Assembly: GCA_005772945.1 (NCBI GenBank)
Contig: SXIE01000369.1
Coordinates: 1 to 17,112 of the forward strand
Direction of reading: 5' to 3'
Length of the DNA stretch: 17,112 bases
Source of the DNA: Pseudomonadota bacterium
GTDB taxonomy: Bacteria > Myxococcota > UBA9042 > PHBI01
Shown here: piece after piece, positions 8,201 to 15,234 of the stretch
How positions within the stretch are numbered: position 1 is the stretch's first letter
How the letters are laid out: each line of letters starts with the position of its first letter
Position numbers and translations under genes: made by a program
The notes under the pieces: generated by a model
Databases searched by the model: none
What the model was told of the DNA's origin: nothing
The model's input: the letters and a program-made list of their open reading frames with translations, nothing else

Positions 8201-10083
8201 GGGGCCGCTGGCCGACCGTCAAGCGCGGCGTCCTCGGTTGGGTCATCCTCGCCGCGAGCCTCGCGATCATCGCGTTCTTCGCGTGGGTCGTCGCGGTCCC
8301 CTTCCCCGAGGCGGCCCTCGTCATGGGCGACGCGAGCAGCACGCGCATCGTCGACCGCGAGGGCCGCCTGCTCTATGACGTCCCGACGACCGGTGACACG
8401 CGCGGCCGCTGGCGCCCGTTGGCGGCCATCTCGCCGCACCTCGCGCAGGCCACGATCGACGTCGAAGACCGGCGCTTCCGCGACCACGCCGGCATCGACG
8501 GCTTCGCGATCCTGCGCTCGGTCTGGGTCAATCTCACGTCGGGCGAGGTCAAGACGGGCGCCTCGACCATCACCCAACAAACGGTGAAGTTGACCCTTCA
8601 GAAGGGCGCGCCGCGCAGCTTCGAAACCAAGCTCATGGAGGCCGTCTGGGCGTGGCGGCTCGAGCACGCCCACAGCAAGGACGAGATCCTCGAGCAGTAC
8701 CTGAACCGCGCGCCCTACGGGAATCAGCTCGTCGGATGCGAGGCCGCCGCCGAGGTCTATTTCGGAACGTCCGCCGATCAGCTCTCGCTGGCGCAGGCCG
8801 CCTTTCTTGCCGGGATCCCGCAGTCCCCCGGGCGCTTCGATCCCTATCGAAACTTCGCGCGCACGACGGCCCGCCAACAGCGCGTCCTTGCCGCCATGCA
8901 CGCCAACGGCAGCATCGACGACGTGGCCCTGCGCTTGGCGCTGGCCGAGCCGCTGACGCTGCGCCCCAAGCGCCCGCCGCACGAGGCACCGCATCTGACC
9001 GCGCGCATCGCGCATGAGCTTCGCGCCCTCCCCGACGCGCTGCGCCGCGATGTGGTCCCCACGACGATCGCGCGCGACACGCAGCGCGCGATCGAGCGCC
9101 TGCTCGCGACCCAGCAGCCCGAGGCGGCGCAGCGCGGCGACTTCCAGGCGGCCGCGATCGTGCTCGACACCCAGACGAGCGAGGTCCTGGCCTGGGTCGG
9201 CTCGCGCGCGTGGTCCGACCGCGACGCGCTCGGCGCCAACGACGGCATCACCGCCCGCCGCCAACCGGGATCGGCCCTCAAGCCATTCATCTACGCGCTC
9301 TTCCTCGAGGACGGCCACCCCATCACGTCCACGTTCGCCGACGTTCCGACCGCCTTCGAAACGCCGACCGGCCGCTACCGCCCGCAGAACTACGACCGCA
9401 CCTTCCACGGCACGGTGAGCCTGCGGACTGCGCTCGGCAGCTCGCTCAACGTGCCGGCGATCGCCGCGCTCGCGACCGTCGGCGTCGGGCGCGCGCTCGA
9501 CTTCCTGCATCGCCTCGGACTCGCGACGCTCGATCGGGGCGCCGACGACTACGGGCTCGGACTCGCGCTCGGCGACGGGGATATCCGTCTGGTCGATCTG
9601 GCCAATGCCTACGCGACCCTGGGCCGCCTCGGACAATGGCGCCCCGTGCGCTGGGACGCCTCCGACACCGCGACGACGACGCGCCGCGTGTTCTCCCCGG
9701 AGACCGCCCGCGCGCTACTCGACATCCTCGCGGACGACCGCGCGCGCGGGATCGGCTTTGGCTTCGCCGGGCCGCTCGCCCTTCCGTATCGCGTCGCCGC
9801 CAAGACCGGCACCTCGAGCGACTACCGCGACAACTGGGCCTTCGGGGTGACGCCGCGCTACACCGTTGGCGTATGGGTCGGCAACTTCGATGGACACCCG
9901 ATGAACCGCGTGTCGGGTCCGATCGGCGCGTCGCCCCTGCTCAGGCAGATCTTTCAGATCCTCAACCCTCACGCGGCCACGGCGGCCGACATAAGCTGGT
10001 TCGCGCCACCATTCCCCTCCCCTCCCCTCCCCTCTCCGCGCGCCCACCCGCGCGAGGCGACGAACGCCCTTCCATCGCCATGA
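8197..10083 (+). CDS. pbpC: Penicillin-binding protein 1C-like bifunctional peptidoglycan synthase
   Basis: An inner-membrane enzyme that polymerises lipid II through a GT51 glycosyltransferase domain and cross-links stem peptides through a transpeptidase domain. The 628 residues comprise a membrane anchor at about 12-34, GT51 at about 50-220 (DVEDRRFRDHAGID with catalytic-type Glu90; GASTITQQ at 121-128; NRAPYGNQLVGCEAAA) and a transpeptidase at about 315-590 (SALK with Ser359/Lys362; SLN at 416-418; KTGTS at 536-540). It starts at GTG 8197, whose GTGA overlaps the macroglobulin stop, implying translational coupling. E. coli PbpC is about 770 residues and ends in a BiPBP_C domain. Here that domain is absent, replaced by a short Pro/Ser-rich tail (about 602-628) encoded across a pentanucleotide repeat. 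Only 40 nt separate its stop from the next promoter, so a frameshifted domain is not hiding downstream. Pairing with A2M suggests wall repair coupled to protease trapping. Confidence 0.94.
   Translation: MRGRWPTVKRGVLGWVILAASLAIIAFFAWVVAVPFPEAALVMGDASSTRIVDREGRLLYDVPTTGDTRGRWRPLAAISPHLAQATIDVEDRRFRDHAGIDGFAILRSVWVNLTSGEVKTGASTITQQTVKLTLQKGAPRSFETKLMEAVWAWRLEHAHSKDEILEQYLNRAPYGNQLVGCEAAAEVYFGTSADQLSLAQAAFLAGIPQSPGRFDPYRNFARTTARQQRVLAAMHANGSIDDVALRLALAEPLTLRPKRPPHEAPHLTARIAHELRALPDALRRDVVPTTIARDTQRAIERLLATQQPEAAQRGDFQAAAIVLDTQTSEVLAWVGSRAWSDRDALGANDGITARRQPGSALKPFIYALFLEDGHPITSTFADVPTAFETPTGRYRPQNYDRTFHGTVSLRTALGSSLNVPAIAALATVGVGRALDFLHRLGLATLDRGADDYGLGLALGDGDIRLVDLANAYATLGRLGQWRPVRWDASDTATTTRRVFSPETARALLDILADDRARGIGFGFAGPLALPYRVAAKTGTSSDYRDNWAFGVTPRYTVGVWVGNFDGHPMNRVSGPIGASPLLRQIFQILNPHAATAADISWFAPPFPSPPLPSPRAHPREATNALPSP
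10013..10032 (+). repeat. (TCCCC)4 pentanucleotide repeat, G-quadruplex motif on minus strand
   Basis: Four perfect TCCCC units lie inside the 3' end of pbpC and encode part of its Pro/Ser tail. The minus strand reads (GGGGA)4: four G4 tracts with single-A loops, the tightest kind of G-quadruplex motif. A unit of 5 nt is not a multiple of three, so slippage would change the frame. Gaining one unit would move the stop to 10090, and losing one would move it to 10127. Only the last 25 or so residues would differ. Confidence 0.8.
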
Positions 10084-10123
10084 GCCGTGAAGCGCGCCCA
10101 GGACCTCGGGCGAGCGAGCGAGC

Positions 10124-10153
10124 TTGAGAGAACGCCGCCGTACCGTCTATGCT
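10124..10153 (+). promoter_or_regulatory. Sigma-70-like promoter for the lipoprotein gene
   Basis: TTGAGA at 10124-10129 matches the -35 consensus at 5 of 6 positions, and TATGCT at 10148-10153 matches the -10 at 4 of 6, with an 18-bp spacer. Transcription would begin near 10160, inside the longest possible reading frame. This supports translation from the GTG at 10214. No rho-independent terminator is seen between pbpC and this promoter. Confidence 0.5.
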
Positions 10154-10213
10154 TCGGACCCGCGCGTGTACCCGCACGCGCCGGTTCACGACCCGACGCG
10201 AGGCGCCTTCTCC

Positions 10214-12190
10214 GTGCAGAAGATCTTCTGGCTCATGAGCCTCGGTGCCATCGTCGCGTCCGCGTGCGAAGACGAGGCCGCCGAAGCGCCGAGCGTCACG
10301 CTGGCCGTCGACCATCAGGCGCTCGGCGCAACGCCGCTCGTGACGTTTGCGGCCACGCCGGTCGGCACGAGCAACACGCGCATCCTCACGATCACGAACG
10401 CCGGCCCGGGGACACTCACGCTTGCGGGGTCACCGGCGCTTCAGATCGAAGACGACAATCAGCTGGCGTTTCGGGTCACCCCCCCTACCAAGGTGCGGCT
10501 GTCGGTTGGCGAGCACGTCGACGCCTCGGTCACGTTTTCTCCCGCCTCGATCGGGGCGGCGCACGGCACGCTCGTCATCCCGGTCGCGAATGGCGCGCCG
10601 CTCACCGTGGGCCTCCAAGGCGAGGGATCGCCCGTTCCGAGCGCCGCGCTCGAGCTCTCGATCGACGGCCAGCCCATCACCGACCACTTCGACTGCGGCC
10701 TCGTCGAGCCCAACGCCTCGACCAACCACGGCCTCTTGCTCCGCAACACGGGCACGGCGCCGCTCCAGTTCGCGTCGGGCTCGGCGCTGGTCATCATCGG
10801 CCCCGACGCCGACGCCTTCGCGATCACGGCGCTGCCGGCCCAGGGGCTCGCCGCCGGCGCGTCCGTCGAGATCGCGCTCACGTGCGCGCCGGTCACGTGT
10901 CACCCGCAGGTCGCCGAATTGACGATCGCCTTCGACGACTCGCAAACCCCGCTGCGGCGCGTCGCCCTCACCGCCTCGACGGCCGCCACCGTCCAATCCT
11001 ACACGGCCTTCGCGGGCGCCGATCTCCCGTTCCCGACCGTCCACGACGTCGCGATCAGCGGTCCACGCGCGACCGGCGGCTATGTCGTCGCGCTCGGCGA
11101 CCAGGCGCGCTCCGCGCAAGCGGGCCAGGTTCGCACGACCGTCTGGGATGGCTGCGTGATCCGGTTGCCCCCCGAGGCGGCCGGCCCGGGCGCGCTGAAC
11201 CTGACGACGACGCACCTGGGAACGCAGGTGTCCGTCGCCGACGACGGCCGTTCGATGCTGGTCAGCGCGCTCGACGTGGCGACCGCGTGGATCCTCGACC
11301 TCGACGCCAACGGGCGACCGAGCCTGCGCGCGCGCCTCGCGACGTTCGAGCCCGGCGAGGGCCAGGGGCGGTCGGCCGCACTGTCGGGCAACGGCACGCT
11401 GGCGGTGATCGGCAATCCGCTCGCCGACTCGCAGTGGCCCGATCACGGGGCGCTGCTCCTCTACGCGCGCCTGGGCGATGGCTGGTCGAATTACCCGGAG
11501 GCGCTGCTCCGCCTCGAGCCCGGTCGGCGCGACGAGACCGTTTGGCTGGGGACGTCGGTCCAGGTCTCGCGCGACGGGAGGGTCGTCGCCAGCGGCGCGC
11601 TCCAGCTCGCGGCGACCGGACGGATCCCCGACGGCGACGCGACCGCTATTGGGCTGGTCTACGAGCACACGACCGAAGGTGGCGAAGGTGGCGAAGGTGG
11701 CGACGGCAGCGGCGGAACGTGGGGCGTGGCGGGCGGCCCGACGGTCGAGCCGTTTGTACGCGAAGAAACCGTGCGGCTCACGACCGGCGCCGTCGCGCAC
11801 GACAACTCCGCGCGCATCGCGGTGTCCGCAGATGGGACGACCATCGCCATCGCGGTGCGCCGCAACGACAAGGGCATCGACGTGCATCTCTTCGCGCGCG
11901 TCGCGGGCGCCTGGAGCGTCGACGCGAGCGGGTGGGTCCGCGCAAGCCACGTCCTGTCGTTCGGCGAGGCCGGCGAATGGACCATGGCGCTCGCGCCCGA
12001 TGCGACGTTTCTCGTCGTCGGCGACAACGCCGGAATCCGCGAGTACGCGCGCGGCGATGGCTGGGCGATCGCGTCCGGGCCGCGCATGACCTGGGAGGTT
12101 CCGCTGGCCGGCCCGCTGGCGTTGAGCCCGGACGGGAAGGTCATCGCCGGGATGGACACCCACGGCGGCGCGTGGTTGGTCTCGCGCTGA
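10214..12190 (+). CDS. Lipoprotein with choice-of-anchor-D-like repeats and propeller-like C-terminus
   Basis: I do not recognise a specific named protein. The 658 residues begin with a short signal peptide ending at VASAC (Cys18), so a lipoprotein exported from the cytoplasm is predicted. Two Ig-like repeats of the ASPM/SPD-2/HYDIN or choice-of-anchor D type follow: residues about 30-135 (ITNAGPGTLTLAG, VTFSPASIGAAHGTL) and about 145-260 (LLLRNTGTAPLQFASG). From about 270 to the end there are repeated Ala-Leu-Ser-Pro-Asp-Gly and Val-Ser-Ala-Asp-Gly type turns (ALSPDGKVIAG, AVSADGTTIAIA), resembling FG-GAP or YncE-like propeller blades, interrupted by a Gly/Glu linker. The frame is open from 10124, but the GTG at 10214 begins the signal peptide, lies downstream of the predicted promoter and has GAGG 10 nt before it. 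A cell-surface scaffold or adhesion role is possible but unproven. The asparaginase gene begins 52 nt downstream. Confidence 0.75.
   Translation: MQKIFWLMSLGAIVASACEDEAAEAPSVTLAVDHQALGATPLVTFAATPVGTSNTRILTITNAGPGTLTLAGSPALQIEDDNQLAFRVTPPTKVRLSVGEHVDASVTFSPASIGAAHGTLVIPVANGAPLTVGLQGEGSPVPSAALELSIDGQPITDHFDCGLVEPNASTNHGLLLRNTGTAPLQFASGSALVIIGPDADAFAITALPAQGLAAGASVEIALTCAPVTCHPQVAELTIAFDDSQTPLRRVALTASTAATVQSYTAFAGADLPFPTVHDVAISGPRATGGYVVALGDQARSAQAGQVRTTVWDGCVIRLPPEAAGPGALNLTTTHLGTQVSVADDGRSMLVSALDVATAWILDLDANGRPSLRARLATFEPGEGQGRSAALSGNGTLAVIGNPLADSQWPDHGALLLYARLGDGWSNYPEALLRLEPGRRDETVWLGTSVQVSRDGRVVASGALQLAATGRIPDGDATAIGLVYEHTTEGGEGGEGGDGSGGTWGVAGGPTVEPFVREETVRLTTGAVAHDNSARIAVSADGTTIAIAVRRNDKGIDVHLFARVAGAWSVDASGWVRASHVLSFGEAGEWTMALAPDATFLVVGDNAGIREYARGDGWAIASGPRMTWEVPLAGPLALSPDGKVIAGMDTHGGAWLVSR
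11675..11701 (+). repeat. (GAAGGTGGC)3 tandem repeat, Glu-Gly-Gly linker
   Basis: Three perfect 9-nt units, followed by a degenerate GACGGCAGC, encode a Glu-Gly-Gly repeat inside the lipoprotein's C-terminal half. Because the unit is 9 nt, copy-number change would lengthen or shorten a flexible loop without shifting the frame. Confidence 0.8.
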
Positions 12191-12242
12191 CGAGCGCTGC
12201 GATGAGCGGCGCGCGCCGCGAACCCACCGACGAGGAACCCCC

Positions 12243-13292
12243 ATGACGAGCAGCCCAGGCCGCGTCATCGCGCACCGCACCGCCTCGGGCGGGCCCATCC
12301 CCGAGTCGATGCATCACGTGCACGTCGCGGTCACGCGGCCCGATGGATCGCTGCTCGCGCGCATCGGCGACCCGCATCGGGTCACGCCGCTCCGGTCGTG
12401 CGCGAAGCCCTTTCAGGCGCAGTGCCTGTTTCTCACCGAGGCCGCCGAACGCTTCGCCGTCCGCGACGAGGAAGTGGCGTTGGCGTGCGCGAGTCACGAA
12501 GGTTCGGAGCGCCACCTCGCCATCGTGCGCGGCTGGCTCGCGCGTCTCGGCCTCGCGCCCGCCGACCTCGGCTGCGGCGGTCATTTGCCGGGCGATGCAA
12601 GCGAAGCGCGGCGCCTGGCGGTAGCCGGCGAAGAGCCCTCCGATCTCCACAACAACTGCTCCGGCAAGCACACGGGCATGCTCGCCGCGGCGCTGGCGCT
12701 CGGGGCGCCGACGCGCGACTACCTGCGCGCGAATCACCCGGTGCAGGAGCTCATTCGGCAGACGCTGGAGCGACTCGCGGGCGCGGGGCGCGCGCTCCCC
12801 TCGGCCTATGCCGTCGATGGCTGTAGCGCACCGACGGCGGTCATGTCGGTGCAGCGTCTCGCGACGATGTTCGCGCTGCTCGCGGCGCCCGACGCGCTCG
12901 GCGGGGCGCTCGAGCCGCGCCTGGTCCAAGGCCTCGGACGCGCGCGCCAGGCTATGATGACGTATGCCGATCTCGTCGCGGGCATCGGCGTTTTCGACAC
13001 GGTCTTGATGCGCGCGGTCCAGCATGTGGTCGCCAAACGCGGGGCCGACGGGGTCTACGGCGTCGCCGTCGCAGCCAGCGCACACGGCCCGCTCGGCATC
13101 GCGCTCAAAGTGGAGGACGGGCGCGACGATGCGCGCAGCCCCGCCATCACGGCGGTCCTCGAGCAGCTCGGCATCCTCAATCCGGCGTCGCGCGTCGCGC
13201 TGGCGCCGTTCATCCGACCGCGACGCTTGAATGTCCGAGGCCTCGTGGTAGGCCACTGGGACGCCACCGAGCTGGAGCTGAGCTGGACATGA
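12243..13292 (+). CDS. L-asparaginase, Rhizobium etli ReAV-like family (Asparaginase_II)
   Basis: Predicted to hydrolyse L-asparagine to aspartate and ammonia. This is the family of R. etli inducible asparaginase, structurally related to serine beta-lactamases and glutaminases, not to the bacterial type I/II threonine enzymes. At 349 residues it matches the family. Key residues align with the known active site and metal site: the SxxK pair Ser52/Lys55 in RSCAKPFQAQ, Cys139/Lys142 in NNCSGKHTGML and Cys194 in VDGCSAP; ASHEG is also present. No signal peptide is seen, so it is probably cytosolic. GAGGA at 12232-12236 lies 6 nt before ATG 12243. It overlaps the Rieske gene by ATGA, so the two are likely translationally coupled. 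It may be transcribed with the preceding lipoprotein gene across a 52-nt gap. Confidence 0.93.
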   Translation: MTSSPGRVIAHRTASGGPIPESMHHVHVAVTRPDGSLLARIGDPHRVTPLRSCAKPFQAQCLFLTEAAERFAVRDEEVALACASHEGSERHLAIVRGWLARLGLAPADLGCGGHLPGDASEARRLAVAGEEPSDLHNNCSGKHTGMLAAALALGAPTRDYLRANHPVQELIRQTLERLAGAGRALPSAYAVDGCSAPTAVMSVQRLATMFALLAAPDALGGALEPRLVQGLGRARQAMMTYADLVAGIGVFDTVLMRAVQHVVAKRGADGVYGVAVAASAHGPLGIALKVEDGRDDARSPAITAVLEQLGILNPASRVALAPFIRPRRLNVRGLVVGHWDATELELSWT

Positions 13293-14374
13293 CCGCACGC
13301 CTCATCCCCCCGCAAGCCAAGCCGCACAACTCGGTCGTGCGCGTCTCGAGCGCCTGGTACGTCGTCGCGCTGGCGAGCGAGCTCGGCAAGACGCCGCTGG
13401 CGGTGACGCTGCTCGGGGCGCCGCTGGTCGTCTTCCGCACCAAGAGCGGCGCGCCGGGAGCGCTGCTCGATCGCTGCCCGCACCGCAACGTCCCGCTCTC
13501 GGTCGGTGCGGTCGCGGGCGAGCATTTGCGCTGCGCGTACCATGGTTGGGAGTTCGATCGCAGCGGCACCTGCCAGGTCATCCCCGGCCTCTGCGGCGAG
13601 GTCGAGAGCGAGCGCGGCAAGCGCGCGACCGCGTATCCGGCCGTCGAGCAGGATGGCTGGATCTGGGTCTGGGGCGCTCCCGAGGCCGCGCCGAGCGCGC
13701 CGCCCTTCCGGTTTCCCGAGGTGGATCCCAAGCGCTACACGGCGGTGCGCCGCACCGTGAGCGCGCGCGGGACGCTACACGCGACGCTCGAAAATGCGCT
13801 CGATGTGCCGCACACGGCGTTTCTGCATGGCGGTCTCTTTCGGACGGCGCAGCGCAAGAATCGGATCCGCGCGATCATCCGCCGCTACAGCGATCGCGCG
13901 ATCGCCGAGTACTGCGACGAGCCGCGCCCGAGTGGACTCGTGGGCCGGATCCTGTCGCCGTCGGGAGGCGTCGTCGTCCACTTCGATCGCTTCTTCCTGC
14001 CGTCGATCGCGCAGGTCGAATACAGCATCGGCGACGAGAACCACTTCCTGGTCACGTCGGCCTGCACGCCGGTCTCGGACTTCGAGACGCGGCTCTTTGC
14101 ACTCGTCCAGTTCCGCACGCGCGTCCCGGGGCTCCTGCTGAAGCCGTTTCTCGAGCCGCTGGCGCGCCGGATCTTCGCGCAGGACGCCAAGATGCTGAGC
14201 ATGCAGAGCGACACGATCCAGCGCTTCGGCGGCGAGCAGTTCGAGTCGACCGAGATCGATATTCTTGGCCCGCATATCTACAAGCTCCTCAAGGATGCCG
14301 AGCGCGGCACGGTGGCGCCGGCGGAGCCGAGCGAGGCGCCGAGCTACGAGAAAGAGATCACGTTCCTCGCGTGA
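13289..14374 (+). CDS. Rieske non-haem iron oxygenase, alpha subunit
   Basis: Predicted oxygenase component that uses a Rieske [2Fe-2S] cluster to feed electrons to a mononuclear iron site for hydroxylation, desaturation or demethylation of an unknown substrate. The N-terminal Rieske domain (about residues 20-130) has CPHR with Cys63/His65 and CAYHGW with Cys82/His85. The C-terminal catalytic domain has ENALDVPHTAFLHG, giving Asn169, bridging Asp172 and iron ligands His175/His180, with Asp299 in FAQDAKML as the likely third ligand. The 361 residues are usual for single-alpha types such as VanA, KshA or pheophorbide-oxygenase relatives. No ferredoxin or reductase gene is visible, so electrons must come from elsewhere. 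The ATG overlaps the asparaginase stop (ATGA). The gene converges on modA, with 27 bp between the two stops. Confidence 0.93.
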   Translation: MTARLIPPQAKPHNSVVRVSSAWYVVALASELGKTPLAVTLLGAPLVVFRTKSGAPGALLDRCPHRNVPLSVGAVAGEHLRCAYHGWEFDRSGTCQVIPGLCGEVESERGKRATAYPAVEQDGWIWVWGAPEAAPSAPPFRFPEVDPKRYTAVRRTVSARGTLHATLENALDVPHTAFLHGGLFRTAQRKNRIRAIIRRYSDRAIAEYCDEPRPSGLVGRILSPSGGVVVHFDRFFLPSIAQVEYSIGDENHFLVTSACTPVSDFETRLFALVQFRTRVPGLLLKPFLEPLARRIFAQDAKMLSMQSDTIQRFGGEQFESTEIDILGPHIYKLLKDAERGTVAPAEPSEAPSYEKEITFLA

Positions 14375-14384
14375 CCGCGACCGG

Positions 14385-14432
14385 CGTCAGCGCGCAGCGG
14401 GTCAGGGCAGCGGCTCGAGGCCAGCGCTGACG
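14385..14432. terminator. Possible hairpin at convergent gene ends
   Basis: CGTCAGCGC at 14385-14393 and GCGCTGACG at 14424-14432 form a perfect 9-bp inverted repeat with a 30-nt loop, spanning the convergent ends of the Rieske and modA genes. It has no following T-run on either strand and overlaps the last codons of modA. It could help end transcription from the left, but may be chance in GC-rich DNA. Confidence 0.2.
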
Positions 14433-15223
14433 AGGCGCGATTTGCCTTCGTCGGAGCGAACCAGGGCGATGAAGGCGTCGGCCAGCTCGGGGCGCGCGGA
14501 CTGCCGCGTGCGCGCGATCGGATAGAGGATCGCGGGCTCGAGCGCCTTGGGGATTGGCAGCGCGATGACGTCGGCGCCGGCGGCGCGCGCGTCGCTCGCG
14601 TAGACGATGCCCGCCTCGACCTCGCGCCGGAGGACGCGCCCGAGCACGTGCTTCACGTCGCGCTCGTAGCTCGCGACGTGGATGAGGATCTCACGCTCGA
14701 AGCTGGCGCCCTTCAGCCGCACGGACTGCCGAAGGAAGTGACGCGCGTAGCGCCCGACCGGGACCTCGTCGGCGCCGAGAGCGATCGTGCGCGCGCGAGC
14801 GAGATCCTCCCACGATCCGAGCCCCGCGGGGTTCGTCTTGGGCACCACCACGACCAGGTGATTGCGTGCGAAGTCGATCGCGTGCTCGGTGCGACGCGCG
14901 GTGAAGAGCGTGGCGAGCGTCGCTTGATCGGCCGTCGCGATCACGTCGCACGGCGCCCCGGCCTCGAGCTGCGACGCAAGGGTCTGGCTGCCCGCGACGT
15001 TGACGACCACGTCGAGACCTGGATGGGCCGCTTCGAATCGGACCGCGAGCGCCTCGAACGTGGACCCGAGCGACGCGGGCGCGAAGACGTCGAGTCGCGC
15101 CCCGGAGCCGCCGCACGCAGACCCAAGGCCGATTGCGACGAGCGGCGCCATGAGCGGCGCGAGCATCGATGACAAGAGACGCCCCGCTTGCACCACAGTC
15201 TCACCACGCGCGTCGCGTTTCAT
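14402..15223 (-). CDS. modA: ModA-like molybdate/oxyanion-binding lipoprotein
   Basis: Predicted periplasmic substrate-binding component of an ABC importer for molybdate or a similar oxyanion, tethered as a lipoprotein. The 273 residues start with a basic n-region, a hydrophobic stretch (about 17-34) and GSACGG, with Cys37 lipidated. Family signatures are LDVFAPASLGSTFEAL, AGSQTLASQLEAGAPCDVI with TADQ, NHLVVVVPKTNP, VPVGRYARHF (compare the VPAGIYA motif of E. coli ModA) and GIVYASDA at 205-212. Start ATG 15223 has AGAAGG 7 nt upstream, overlapping the phoR stop. No modB or modC follows, because the next gene is convergent, so the permease must be encoded elsewhere. It closes a tight phoB-phoR-modA unit. 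A PstS phosphate-binding protein would be expected beside PhoBR, but the motifs are ModA-type. The true ligand is inferred, not shown. Confidence 0.88.
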   Translation of the reverse strand: MKRDARGETVVQAGRLLSSMLAPLMAPLVAIGLGSACGGSGARLDVFAPASLGSTFEALAVRFEAAHPGLDVVVNVAGSQTLASQLEAGAPCDVIATADQATLATLFTARRTEHAIDFARNHLVVVVPKTNPAGLGSWEDLARARTIALGADEVPVGRYARHFLRQSVRLKGASFEREILIHVASYERDVKHVLGRVLRREVEAGIVYASDARAAGADVIALPIPKALEPAILYPIARTRQSARPELADAFIALVRSDEGKSRLVSAGLEPLP

Positions 15224-15234
15224 CGAACAGCCTT

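Noticed and set aside
10084..10213. Frameshifted BiPBP_C domain after pbpC
   Set aside because: None of the three plus frames in this 130-nt gap shows domain-like sequence. The space is too short for the domain, and a promoter lies inside it.
14402..15223. PstS phosphate-binding protein, expected next to PhoBR
   Set aside because: The GSQTLASQLEAGAPCDVI, VPVGRYA and GIVYASDA motifs are ModA-type, and the PstS signatures are not seen.
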